DNA from: Carpediemonas membranifera
Taxonomy: Eukaryota; Fornicata
NCBI GenBank assembly: GCA_019828565.1
Contig: JAHDYR010000005.1
Coordinates: forward strand, 310,001 to 374,000
Reading direction: 5' to 3'
DNA: 64,000 nt
A program made the translations under genes and the position numbers. Of the stretch, positions 39,118-47,757 are shown in pieces (within the stretch, counting starts at the first letter, position 1; every line of letters starts with the position of its first letter). The notes under the pieces were generated by a model. That model made no database searches. It was given only the letters and a program-made list of their open reading frames with translations, and had not been told where the DNA came from.

Positions 39118-39697
39118 TTGACGAAGAGCCTCCTCCGCCAGTAAACATCTTGCGTTCCAGCAAGCACCTCCGAGGCGGTAATGGATTCCGCTGGGGGTAT
39201 GCCTGCCCGAGGTCAGACAGGACGTGACTGGGCAGAGAGCACCTATTACGGCAGTTGCGGTATAACCGTTTGGAATGATTGTGTTATCTAGCCAGCGGGG
39301 ACCACATTGGTCTTCCAGTGCCACCTAGGCGTGGCGAGTAGATTGGATTTGATATGGTCAGGGGATTCGGAATTTAGATCTCAGACAAATCAGGACTATT
39401 GCAGAGTAGAGAGAATGAGTGATCCGCAGGCAGATGCAGACATTAACTTACATGGAACCGAAGTTGAAAGCGCCGGAAGAACCCGGTTCAGCCCCTCAGG
39501 CTGTTAAGATGAACCGAAATAAACATCTTACCCCCCCTTTGGATTAAGAACACATGTTAGTTGGCCATGAAATATGGCAAGCCGTGGACCACATGGGTCA
39601 CAGTTGACACCCGGGAGTGTCGGGTCGTGCTGCCTGATCCGATTCGATGGGCGCGCAAATTTCAAGGATCGTCTCGATCCTCTTCAGAAGAACGAGA
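39118..39697 (+). repeat. D3 3' region with terminal A-like repeat, and D4 5' end
   Basis: Twin hairpins at 39300-39312 (GACC...GGTC) and 39320-39335 (GCCACCTAGGCGTGGC) are followed by ATGAGTGATCCGCAGGCAG, which looks like the first codons of a gag (MSDPQADAD) and soon stops. That is the expected A2 copy of a split direct repeat. It does not match the 5' end of D3, so D3 may be a mosaic. A C-run ending TTACCCCCCCTTTGG closes the element. D4 then begins with its own hairpins at 39587-39599 (GACC...GGTC) and 39606-39621 (GACACCCGGGAGTGTC). Confidence 0.55.
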
Positions 39698-40240
39698 ATG
39701 GCTGATCCGGCCGAAGAAAACGAGCCGGTCACCCAGAAGGACCTCCAAGAACTGAGAGAAGTTGTAGAACGCGCTCTTCAGGCCAGAAGTGCTGAAGAAC
39801 TGCATAACCCCGATGATATCGCCCTCAACGTAGAGGATAACGATGATCAGCAGCTTCAGGACCAAGAAAGCATCGAAGACGAACAGCAGGACGCTGTTGA
39901 CGACATCTTTGATCCCTTTGAGGCTCTTGTGAACCTTCCTAACCGGTTCGGCCTTCGAGATGAGGCTAAGTGGCTTTACGCCATGGAACGTGATCTCATC
40001 GCTGGCCGCCTTGCAACCATTCCTGCTCTGAGGGTCAATATCTACGGACGCCAGCAACTCCTCCTCCTCAAGGACAGTTGGGACGACGCAACCTCCGAGC
40101 GCTGCTCCAACCTCTTCAAGTCCGCTCCCCCCCGCACTCGGGCCGCCGTCGACATCTTGGTGGCTAAGGCTAAGATCAAGGGCATCAAGAAGCGTGACAA
40201 TTTTCGCGAAAGGGGGGGCAGAAGGACTCACCGCAATTAG
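39698..40240 (+). CDS. D4 gag-like protein
   Basis: I chose the ATG at 39698 (MADPAEENEP) because D2, D5, D6 start similarly (MADET, MSDNE, MAEGD); the frame is also open from an ATG at 39647. An acidic N-terminal half precedes the family block FGLRDEAKWLYAMERDL and VNIYGRQQLLLLKDSWDDAT, then a basic tail (KKRDNFRERGGRRTHRN). Confidence 0.75.
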   Translation: MADPAEENEPVTQKDLQELREVVERALQARSAEELHNPDDIALNVEDNDDQQLQDQESIEDEQQDAVDDIFDPFEALVNLPNRFGLRDEAKWLYAMERDLIAGRLATIPALRVNIYGRQQLLLLKDSWDDATSERCSNLFKSAPPRTRAAVDILVAKAKIKGIKKRDNFRERGGRRTHRN

Positions 40241-40257
40241 CTACCAAGCTCCCATCG

Positions 40258-42294
40258 ATGAACGCGCGATGGTTCGTTTGGAAAAGGTTCGGTGCGTCCC
40301 TAGAAGTCTGCAATCTCTTACGCGAGGGCGTTCCCATACAGCTCAAACGCCTGCCCTCACCCCCATCACCTCAGGCCAGCATCGACCGCAAGATCCTGGA
40401 CAAGCTCAAGGACCAGCTCGCCTCGGGGGCTCTCATCAAGTCATCCATGCGCAAGCTCCGTCACAGCGCCCCTCTCTTCTCTGTAGCCAAGGGCGAGACC
40501 GATATCCGTGTCATCCACGACTTGCGGCGCCTCAACGCCATCACCAAGGAGCGTCGGGTCTTTCGCTTATTCGGCGTACGACGAGCGGTGGGCCTTCTCG
40601 CTCAGGGCGACTATATGGCAAAGATAGACCTCTCGGACGGCTATCATCAGCTAGGCGTGAAGCCCCAAGACGCTCCGCTCTTGGGAGTGGTTCTTCCCAA
40701 CGGCCAGGCTTATCACTATACAGGCCTGTCGTTCGGGTGGACAGCGGCTCCATATTTCTTCCAGCTGGTGATGGTACAAGCCGCGAGGATCCTAGCGTTG
40801 CGCTTCAAGGCCAAGGTGAGTGTGTATCTAGACGACTTCCTGCTGGCCCATGCAGATCAAGCCTACCTCCGATCGATAGGGCCAGAGGTGCTCAGGACCC
40901 TTCAGCTTCTCGGCATCATCGTGAACGTCCGAAAGAGCGAGCTCGAGCCCGTCCAGCTCATCCAGTACCTGGGAGTTCTGCTCGACACACGCTCCATGAC
41001 CATCAGCCTTCCCAAGGACAAAGCAGAGAAGTACCGCAACACCATCAGGGCCGCTTTATCCTCCAACAAGATCACGGCACAGGACTGGGCGTCAGTGATA
41101 GGCCGCCTGGGCTTCTTCGCCTACACGTCGAGGCTCGTCCACAAGCTGCGTCGGCTACAAGCACTCCGTCCATCATCCGAGCTAGTCCTTCAACCGGCAG
41201 ACAGAGCCGAGCTCGAACAGTGGGAAGCCCTCTTACTCTCATGCCCAACAAGACCGTTCGCAGATCTCTTTCCCTCGTGGGATCTCGACCTGTGCGTGAC
41301 CTCGGATGCCTCGGACGAGGGCTGGGGAGCAGTCATCTTCAACCCCGGCACAAGCGACTCTTCCATTCAGGGCACATTCCCAGCCAACATTGCGACGGAG
41401 TCCATCAACGTTCGAGAGCTGTATGCCGTGGTCCGTGCCGTCGAATCCCTTCCAAGCTTCAAGGAGCGCAGGGTGCTCACCGTCTTCACGGACAACTCCA
41501 CAGCCCAGGCTTGGGTCAACCGTCAGGGCTCTACGCACGCGCCCCAAGCTGCGATGGATCTTGTGCAGGAGCTTCACACTCTGCTCGCAAGCCGCAACCT
41601 TATCATCAAGGCCGAGTTCACGCCGGGTCGAGCCAACATCCACGCAGACCGGCTGTCTCGCAACATAGAGGTGCCTCCGACACTGACAGAGCAGCTCCTA
41701 GCTCTGTGGGGGCCGGCCAACACCATCTGGGAGGGCGACGGCCCGAAGGTCTGGCGCGGTCGTCGAGTTCTGGTGGTGAATACAGCAGTGACGAGAGCAG
41801 TGACGAGTCTATGTCTCAAGGCTACAGCTCCGACAGCACCTACGTCCCATCCGAGGACCTGGACCTCGTCGATATTCCTCCTCGTGAAAGACACTATGTC
41901 GCCAGAGTTGCGCCTCCTCAAGCAGGCAGCTCGCCTGAAGCGCTACTTCTCGACCACCGAGCCCCAGAGCGGCATGAAGTCGAGGTACATCGGTCTGGCC
42001 CTTCCAACCTGTTCGAAGGAATCAGACTATCTGATCAACTCTCGCACCTCGAGGAGCAAGGAAGGCGAGCGGTCGCCGGCTGGGTTACCAAGTTCATCGA
42101 GAGTAGAGATCCGAAGCTGTCCCACGCAGCCCAGTTCAGGGCATTCCTGCTCAAAGAGGGAAGGAACTCAGGGCCGGACTCGGTCGGCCGCAAGGCTTAC
42201 TGGGTCATCCAAGCAGCCCCGCGATGGTCTAGCTGGAGAGTTCCTCTCGACGCGCAGGCGATCCAGAAAGAAGCCCGCAAGAGAGCTACCCTGA
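40258..42294 (+). CDS. D4 reverse transcriptase-RNase H
   Basis: Starts ATG 40258 (MNARWFVWKRFGASLEV). RT: VIHDLRRLNAIT, YMAKIDLSDGYHQLGV, catalytic SVYLDDFLLAH. RNase H: VTSDASDEGWGAVIF, INVRELYAVVRA, VFTDNSTAQAWVNR and GRANIHADRLS. The C-terminal extension (TSHPRTWTSSIFLL, SPELRLLKQ) overlaps the recombinase frame for nearly 500 bases. Intact. Confidence 0.9.
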   Translation: MNARWFVWKRFGASLEVCNLLREGVPIQLKRLPSPPSPQASIDRKILDKLKDQLASGALIKSSMRKLRHSAPLFSVAKGETDIRVIHDLRRLNAITKERRVFRLFGVRRAVGLLAQGDYMAKIDLSDGYHQLGVKPQDAPLLGVVLPNGQAYHYTGLSFGWTAAPYFFQLVMVQAARILALRFKAKVSVYLDDFLLAHADQAYLRSIGPEVLRTLQLLGIIVNVRKSELEPVQLIQYLGVLLDTRSMTISLPKDKAEKYRNTIRAALSSNKITAQDWASVIGRLGFFAYTSRLVHKLRRLQALRPSSELVLQPADRAELEQWEALLLSCPTRPFADLFPSWDLDLCVTSDASDEGWGAVIFNPGTSDSSIQGTFPANIATESINVRELYAVVRAVESLPSFKERRVLTVFTDNSTAQAWVNRQGSTHAPQAAMDLVQELHTLLASRNLIIKAEFTPGRANIHADRLSRNIEVPPTLTEQLLALWGPANTIWEGDGPKVWRGRRVLVVNTAVTRAVTSLCLKATAPTAPTSHPRTWTSSIFLLVKDTMSPELRLLKQAARLKRYFSTTEPQSGMKSRYIGLALPTCSKESDYLINSRTSRSKEGERSPAGLPSSSRVEIRSCPTQPSSGHSCSKREGTQGRTRSAARLTGSSKQPRDGLAGEFLSTRRRSRKKPARELP

Positions 42295-42920
42295 AGGGTC
42301 TCACCGGAGGGTCACGCCCAGTCTACAGGATCGAGATGAGCGACGCCATCGCGAACCGCAACAGTTCTATCAGGGCATACCAGGCAACCCTGTTTGCGTC
42401 CATGTGCTACTTGACGGTCAGTCGAGGAAGGGAGATCTTCACGCTAACGCCCGGGCGCATCACCTTCGAGCCTAACGGTGACGCCACGCTCGGCATCCCT
42501 CGTACCAAGACCATGATAGGGGTGGCTAAGAGACTCCCTAACGTCTGGATCCAGGGTTTTAACCCAGCTAAGGCTTTACAGCGCTGGCTGACTGGCCTAT
42601 CTCTTCCGGACGATGCCTGCATGTGGCGGGAGGTGACTCCCCGCAATACGCTCAGTCGTCGCAACCCACGGTCAGCTAGGGGTTTGCTGCAGGACGTGAA
42701 GCGCTTATTCGGCCCAAGGTCGGGCTGGCATTCGTTCCGCAAGGGTGCCGCCTCGGAGCTTGCCCTATGTGGCACGCCTCTGGAGGCTCTGCTCGCCATG
42801 GGTACCTGGCGGGAGGTTCGTAGTTTGCGCTCTTACATCGGACAGGCTATGCGCAACGAGCCTCTCTTCGTCCGCGAAGCGACAAGGAGTCTGCTGCGGC
42901 CTAGCGCGAAGCGTCTTTAA
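41811..42920 (+). CDS. D4 tyrosine recombinase
   Basis: The ATG at 41811 (MSQGYSSDSTYVPSEDLDL) is the first that gives the acidic leader seen in D3 and D5; the same frame happens to be open all the way back to 40194 across RT. Core-binding region: LSHLEEQGRRAVAGWVTKF. Catalytic: TVSRGREIFTL (Arg), WHSFRKGAA (His-x-x-Arg), MGTWREVRSLRSY (Trp, Tyr). Intact; ends RSLLRPSAKRL, the tail also found fused to the LINE in D2. Confidence 0.87.
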   Translation: MSQGYSSDSTYVPSEDLDLVDIPPRERHYVARVAPPQAGSSPEALLLDHRAPERHEVEVHRSGPSNLFEGIRLSDQLSHLEEQGRRAVAGWVTKFIESRDPKLSHAAQFRAFLLKEGRNSGPDSVGRKAYWVIQAAPRWSSWRVPLDAQAIQKEARKRATLKGLTGGSRPVYRIEMSDAIANRNSSIRAYQATLFASMCYLTVSRGREIFTLTPGRITFEPNGDATLGIPRTKTMIGVAKRLPNVWIQGFNPAKALQRWLTGLSLPDDACMWREVTPRNTLSRRNPRSARGLLQDVKRLFGPRSGWHSFRKGAASELALCGTPLEALLAMGTWREVRSLRSYIGQAMRNEPLFVREATRSLLRPSAKRL

Positions 42921-43129
42921 CGCTGCGCTCCTAATCATTCCAAACAATCTTTAAACGCGTTCGTCGAAGCGAAATGGTTTCGCTGGCGCCTTGATCCGCT
43001 CCCGCTATAACAATGCGAGGTTATTGTAGTGTGAGAGTAGCGGTAGTAGTGTGTCCTCTGGGTGAGTGGTTCCCTCTGGGTTGGTGATTATATGTTAGTT
43101 GGCCATGTTATATGGCTGGCTATCTCGCC
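42921..43129. other. D4 3' flank up to D5
   Basis: No gene. It contains the inverted pair GAAGCGAAA...TTTCGCTGG (about 42966) and the block TGTCCTCTGGGTGAGTGG...ATATGGC that also precedes D3. D5 starts at 43130. Confidence 0.5.
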
Positions 43130-43210
43130 TCCTGTCACAGGACCATCACTGGCACCTGCGCGCGCCGATCAATGTGCACTTTAGGTCACACTTCGAAACG
43201 CATCGGCAGG
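43130..43210 (+). repeat. D5 A1 terminal repeat
   Basis: 81 bp; starts with the hairpin TCCTG-TCA-CAGGA and ends at the base before the gag ATG. Identical by eye to 46592-46672. Confidence 0.92.
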
Positions 43211-43693
43211 ATGTCTGATAACGAAGACCTGCCGCCGCAAGACAGTCCCGATGAGCTTAACAAGCGTATCGAGAAGCTGGAGCGCTTGGTTAAGATACAA
43301 TCGGAAGCAATTTTGGAGCAGCAAGCAGAAGCAGCTCGCCGTCCACTGTTCCTGGAGATGCCAAAGAGGTTCGGCCTCGAAGATGAGGCCAGATTCGTAT
43401 ACAAGACCATGAATAGGATCGAGAACGGCGCAAAGATGAAGGAGATCGGGAACATTCTCTTTGCAAGAATCCAGTACCTTCTAATCAAGGACGTGTACAC
43501 TGACGCTACTGCAGAGCGGTTCGAGAACTATTGCAAGGCGAAGGGCGTGCCTGATCGCGACGAGGTCCTGGAACTGGCGGCCCGCGCCAAGTCTAAGGGC
43601 GATAAGCGCGACGCTAATTTTCGCCGCGGTGGCCGCGCTCAGGACCGAGGTCGCACTCAGACAGGATCCTCCGGCAAGAGAGCCCACACCTAA
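43211..43693 (+). CDS. D5 gag-like protein
   Basis: ATG 43211 is the first base after A1. The 160-residue product has a coiled-coil-like start (LNKRIEKLERLVKIQSEAIL), the family block FGLEDEARFVYKTMNRI and LFARIQYLLIKDVYTDATAE, and a basic Gly/Arg tail (ANFRRGGRAQDRGRTQ). Intact. Confidence 0.78.
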   Translation: MSDNEDLPPQDSPDELNKRIEKLERLVKIQSEAILEQQAEAARRPLFLEMPKRFGLEDEARFVYKTMNRIENGAKMKEIGNILFARIQYLLIKDVYTDATAERFENYCKAKGVPDRDEVLELAARAKSKGDKRDANFRRGGRAQDRGRTQTGSSGKRAHT

Positions 43694-43707
43694 CCCTCTT
43701 TCCATGC

Positions 43708-45237
43708 ATGAACGCGGCGTGGAGGGAGTGGCAGAGGTTGGGAGCATCACAACGGGTGATCAACTGGTTACGATACGGGGTCGAGATCCGTCTGAGAAGT
43801 CAACCACCAGCACCAAGGCAACAGCCGACAGTCGACCCATTCATTGTCCAGCAGATTCCTTCCTTGATAGAGACAGGCGTCATAGAGCAAGTGAATCCCT
43901 CTTCCCTGCGACACACCGCCTCGCTGTTTACTGTGCCGAAGGGCGAGTCGAAGAGGATCATTCACAACCTCACGATACTGAACGACTGCTCGGCAGAGCG
44001 CTCATCCTTCCGGCTCTACGGTCTGCGCAGAGCTCTCTCCCTTCTCCAGAGGGGCGACTGGATGGTCAAGTTCGACCTCAAGTCCGGGTACCATCAAGTA
44101 CCAGTACGGAAGGAGGACCGCAAGCTGCTAGGAGTCTATCTTCCAGACGGACGAGCGTTTCAGTACAGAGTGCTAGGCTTCGGCTGGCGCGCATCGCCGT
44201 TCGTGTTTCAGACGATCACCAACCAACTCGCCAAGATACTAGCCCTTCGGACGGGTCTTACCATCGTTGTCTACCTCGACGACTTCCTCTTATTTCACCG
44301 CGACCGAGAAATCCTGAGGAGGGTGGTGCCGCGCATCAGGCGGACTCTAGCCGACCTCTGTGTCCTCACCTCAGAGGAGAAGTCAGAATGGGCACCGACT
44401 CAGTCATTGGTCTATCTGGGGCTCGTGATAGACTCCGCGAGTTTTACAATACGCCTCCCGGCGGACAAGGCCAAACGTTACTCCTCTCACATTCATCAGG
44501 CTCTGGCAGGCAAGACCATCGATCAGGAGACTTGGGCCAAGATCCTCGGGAGACTGACTTACTTCGCTACAACCGCCCACGGGGCTTTCCTCCGGCTGAG
44601 ACACCTTCAACAGGACCCACTCTCCAAGGAGCTACTGCAAGAGTGGCTGCTACTGCTAAGAGAGCGCCCAGTCCGAGACATCAGAGAACTTCAGTCGCTT
44701 TGGGGCGCTCACCCCTCCTTAGACCTCGTCGTATCGACAGACGCATCTGGAGTCAAGTGGGGAGCAGCCGTGCACGGCGAGTATGGGACCTCAGCCTCGG
44801 GCACGTTCACTCCAGAACTAAGAGCAGAATCTATCAACGTGAAGGAGCTCGCGGGAATCCTACAGGGCATCCGTCTGATCGGCAGACAGAGTTCCCAACG
44901 CGAGCTATCGATCTTCTCAGACAACACATCAGCTCTGGCCTGGCTCAACAAGGCGGGGTCTACGAAGGCTCCACCTCAGGCCCTGCACATTCTAGCCCAG
45001 ATCCAGAAGGAGGCGGAGGACCGGAACCTGACACTCCGTGGACTACACACTCCGGGCATCATCAACCTGGCAGCAGATCGGCTGTCCAGAGGCTTCTCAC
45101 GACTCCCTTCCTCTCTGGAGTCCAGCATGGAATCTGTCCTCGCGGAGTGGGGTCCAGTCCAGACAGTCTCAGCGGACGTAGACGTAAGGCTTGGATGTCG
45201 CGTCCTCTGGGCCCCCACCCGTCTATGGCAGCCATAG
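43708..45237 (+). CDS. D5 reverse transcriptase-RNase H
   Basis: ATG 43708 (MNAAWREWQRLGASQRV). RT: IIHNLTILNDCS, WMVKFDLKSGYHQVPV, catalytic IVVYLDDFLLFH. RNase H: VSTDASGVKWGAAV, INVKELAGILQG, IFSDNTSALAWLNK and GIINLAADRLS. The frame stops at 45237, earlier than D3 and D4; the conserved overlap peptide (GHPRSWTSAVFLL, APEMRLLKSW) continues in the next frame to 45503, so a one-base change near the end is likely. Confidence 0.88.
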   Translation: MNAAWREWQRLGASQRVINWLRYGVEIRLRSQPPAPRQQPTVDPFIVQQIPSLIETGVIEQVNPSSLRHTASLFTVPKGESKRIIHNLTILNDCSAERSSFRLYGLRRALSLLQRGDWMVKFDLKSGYHQVPVRKEDRKLLGVYLPDGRAFQYRVLGFGWRASPFVFQTITNQLAKILALRTGLTIVVYLDDFLLFHRDREILRRVVPRIRRTLADLCVLTSEEKSEWAPTQSLVYLGLVIDSASFTIRLPADKAKRYSSHIHQALAGKTIDQETWAKILGRLTYFATTAHGAFLRLRHLQQDPLSKELLQEWLLLLRERPVRDIRELQSLWGAHPSLDLVVSTDASGVKWGAAVHGEYGTSASGTFTPELRAESINVKELAGILQGIRLIGRQSSQRELSIFSDNTSALAWLNKAGSTKAPPQALHILAQIQKEAEDRNLTLRGLHTPGIINLAADRLSRGFSRLPSSLESSMESVLAEWGPVQTVSADVDVRLGCRVLWAPTRLWQP

Positions 45238-46378
45238 TCCAGAAGATAGCGACAGCGAGAGTTCAGACTCAGACTGGACACCCGAGGTCTTGGACCTCAG
45301 CAGTCTTTCTCCTCTACCCAGAGGTTCAAGCGCCGGAGATGAGACTCCTCAAGAGTTGGACGTCCTGGAAACTCCGTCTCTCCGTCCCGGCTTCGAGCTC
45401 AGATCTGGCCCACCTACTTCACCTACAGGACAGAGGACGCCTACGGTTCAATGTGATGGCGTTCAGGACGTTTTCCACAGAGTCCTCAGGTCGGACAGAG
45501 TGATTCACCTTAATCACGCGTCTGCTCGGACGGTGGCCGGCTGGGTGGCCAGGTTCGAAGGCTCTCGCGATCGCAGCCTGTCGGATCGAGACCAGCTTGT
45601 AGCCTTCCTCAAGGACGAAGGCTCCTTCTGCGGGCCATCGAACGTGGCGAGGAAGGGCTACTGGATTGTTCAGCTACAGGAGTTCCTCAAAGACTGGCAT
45701 CCGCCCGCCAACTCCAAGTACATCGTTAAGCAGGCGGCTAAGGGCGCCAGCACGGCGGGAACTACCGGCGGCTCGCGCGCCATCACCAAGGCTGAGATGA
45801 TCGAGGCACTGGGGCGCCGGAGTGACGACTTTGAGTCATATCAGGCATGTCTCTTTGGGGCAGTCGCCTATCTGACGGTGTCCAGAGGCATCGAGATACT
45901 CTCCCTATGCCCGGCCGACCTGGAGCTACTCAAGAACGGCGACATTCTCCTACACATTCAGCGGACCAAGACCATCCTAACGGGAGTTAAGAAGCGCGTA
46001 CCATACGTATGGCTATCAGCCGCCTTCAACCCGGCCTTGGCACTTAGACGCTGGGTCGAGGGCACACACTACCTGGCTGATGACACCCCCATCTGGCGAG
46101 TCATAGTCAACGGGCGCCTGAGCAGAGACAAACCGCTCACAGCCGCACACCTCCGACGAGTCGTGAAGGCGTTGTTCGGTCCACGGACGGGTCTCCACAG
46201 CTTCCGTAAGGGGGCAGCGTCGGAGATGGCTCTATCAGGAGTCCCGCTGGAGGTGATCCTCTCAATGGGCACATGGAAGGACGTCACCTCCCTCCGCAGC
46301 TATGTCGCTGACGCCATCAGAACAAACGAGGACCTCACCAGGAGGATGAACCTCAGCCTTCTCGGGCCCCACTTTTAA
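45191..46378 (+). CDS. D5 tyrosine recombinase
   Basis: The frame opens at 45191 without an ATG there, so the true start is uncertain. An acidic leader (SEDSDSESSDSDWTPEV) precedes HLNHASARTVAGWVARF. Catalytic: TVSRGIEILSL (Arg), LHSFRKGAA (His-x-x-Arg), MGTWKDVTSLRSY (Trp, Tyr). Intact. Confidence 0.86.
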   Translation: MDVASSGPPPVYGSHSPEDSDSESSDSDWTPEVLDLSSLSPLPRGSSAGDETPQELDVLETPSLRPGFELRSGPPTSPTGQRTPTVQCDGVQDVFHRVLRSDRVIHLNHASARTVAGWVARFEGSRDRSLSDRDQLVAFLKDEGSFCGPSNVARKGYWIVQLQEFLKDWHPPANSKYIVKQAAKGASTAGTTGGSRAITKAEMIEALGRRSDDFESYQACLFGAVAYLTVSRGIEILSLCPADLELLKNGDILLHIQRTKTILTGVKKRVPYVWLSAAFNPALALRRWVEGTHYLADDTPIWRVIVNGRLSRDKPLTAAHLRRVVKALFGPRTGLHSFRKGAASEMALSGVPLEVILSMGTWKDVTSLRSYVADAIRTNEDLTRRMNLSLLGPHF

Positions 46379-46534
46379 CCACCCCCTCCATTAAACATCC
46401 GCGTTCGAGGGGGAACGGCCGAGGCGAGACGGACTCGCCGGCCTGGATTCATCATTAATTCTTAACTCTGGTCGAGGCGAGATAGACTCGCCGGCCCAAA
46501 GCTTTAGTCCCACAGGGACGTCTTGCGGGATTGT

Positions 46535-46827
46535 CCCATTTTGGTTGGATTTAAGAGGAGGGCTCTCTGTTATAGAGCCACACTTTGTGGATCCTGTCAC
46601 AGGACCATCACTGGCACCTGCGCGCGCCGATCAATGTGCACTTTAGGTCACACTTCGAAACGCATCGGCAGGTGTCGGAGCCGTTAGGACCTGACCGGAC
46701 CGCGAGACGAGGATTTACCCGGGTCTGTCATAAGAGCTCGGGGAAGCCACCCGAAGTAAATACTCGCCCCCCCATTTTGGTTGGATTTAAGAGGAGGGCT
46801 CTCTGTTATAGAGCCACACTTTGTGGA
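46535..46827 (+). repeat. D5 B1-A2-B2 terminal block
   Basis: B1 46535-46591, A2 46592-46672, a unique 98-bp spacer ending in a run of C's, B2 46771-46827. The stretch 46379-46534 upstream is non-coding and holds two copies of GAGGCGAGA-ACTCGCCGGCC-like sequence. Confidence 0.9.
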
Positions 46828-46865
46828 GCTCGCAACACAGTTGGTCGCTACTTGGCAGTAAAGTT

Positions 46866-46938
46866 TGCTGCTTGCCGGGTTCGAACCAGCGACCTTATGA
46901 TCTTCAGTCATACGCTCTCCCAACTGAGCTAAAGCAGC
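46866..46938 (-). tRNA. tRNA-Phe (GAA)
   Basis: The minus strand folds into a full cloverleaf of 73 nt: acceptor stem GCTGCTT with AAGCAGC and discriminator A; D-arm TAGCTCAGTTGGGAGAGC with a canonical A box; anticodon stem TATGA/TCATA with loop CTGAAGA (anticodon GAA); variable loop AGGTC; T-arm GCTGG-TTCGAAC-CCGGC with a canonical B box. No intron, no encoded CCA. It is the only host-type gene I can support. D5 ends 38 bases beyond its 3' end and D6 starts 2 bases beyond its 5' end. Confidence 0.95.
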
Positions 46939-47145
46939 ATGCATATCATCGATATGTAAGCTATCACGCCTCGGGCGTGGCTCACGCCCTGACACTGCTG
47001 GGTCAGGGTGTGTCAGAACAGGATTCCGGGGACACGAGAAAGATGGCCAAAATATTTAGAAAATCTCGAAAGATATGATTGTGGATACGGTCTTGATCCG
47101 TCCCGATCGCGAGCAGATCGTATCCCTCCAGCAGAAACCGTGAGG

Positions 47146-47685
47146 ATGGCCGAAGGCGACACGGATAACGCTGATCCGCCGCCTGTCACCATGGAGAGCC
47201 TTGCTGAGCTCATACAACAGCAGCAGAACGTCATTACGGCACTCCGTTCGGAGGTTTCATCGGTTAAGGACAGTACACGGGACCCGAGACGCCCGTCTCG
47301 GATAGGAGCCGTTGCTAAGGAGTACGACCACCTCCGCGAGACACTTGCCGACATCAGAGGTATCCTCAACAACCCGGAGATGACGCGCGTCAACCAGATC
47401 GAAGCCGCGATCGAGGCGGTCTTCGAGCGCAGACTCGAGTTCCTACGGCTATATGACAGCCACTCCGACACCGCTGCGCGCTACTTCATGGCTATTTCGA
47501 GAGAAGAACGAGACGCGCAACGCTTCGTAGTGCTGGCCGCCAAGGCGGCCAAGGCCACCCCACCGCCTCCTCGACCCAAGCGGTTCCAGAGAGGCTTCGG
47601 CGGCTTCAGCCGCAACTCTCCCCGCTTCAACAACAACAACCGTCGTGCCCCGGCAACCGACCTCGGACCGGGGCGGGCCCAGTAG
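47146..47685 (+). CDS. D6 gag-like protein
   Basis: ATG 47146 (MAEGDTDNADPPP), inside A1. A Gln-rich helix (LAELIQQQQNVITALRSEV) precedes a shorter form of the family block (IEAAIEAVFERRLEFLRLYD) and a basic Gly/Phe-rich tail (RFQRGFGGFSRNSPRFNNNN). Intact, about 179 residues. Confidence 0.7.
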   Translation: MAEGDTDNADPPPVTMESLAELIQQQQNVITALRSEVSSVKDSTRDPRRPSRIGAVAKEYDHLRETLADIRGILNNPEMTRVNQIEAAIEAVFERRLEFLRLYDSHSDTAARYFMAISREERDAQRFVVLAAKAAKATPPPPRPKRFQRGFGGFSRNSPRFNNNNRRAPATDLGPGRAQ

Positions 47686-47757
47686 AGGCCAGAGAAGGGT
47701 TAAGCCTGAACCCGATGACTATAAAAGGCTCGATATACTTCGAAGAGTTTGTTTGCA

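Larger units (their letters stand above)
43130..46827 (+). mobile_element. D5: Ngaro-type retroelement with split direct repeats
   Basis: A1 (43130-43210, 81 bp) equals A2 (46592-46672); B1 (46535-46591, 57 bp) equals B2 (46771-46827). The order A1-genes-B1-A2-B2, with B1 abutting A2 and no target duplication, is the classical arrangement from which a B1-A2 junction guides circle formation. The repeats look identical, so the insertion is recent. Gag, RT-RNase H and recombinase are all present. Confidence 0.92.

Noticed and set aside
40194-42920. A single 908-residue protein in the recombinase frame of D4
   Set aside because: Up to about 41800 the translation is compositionally odd and overlaps the clear RT-RNase H gene; only the part from 41811 has recombinase motifs.
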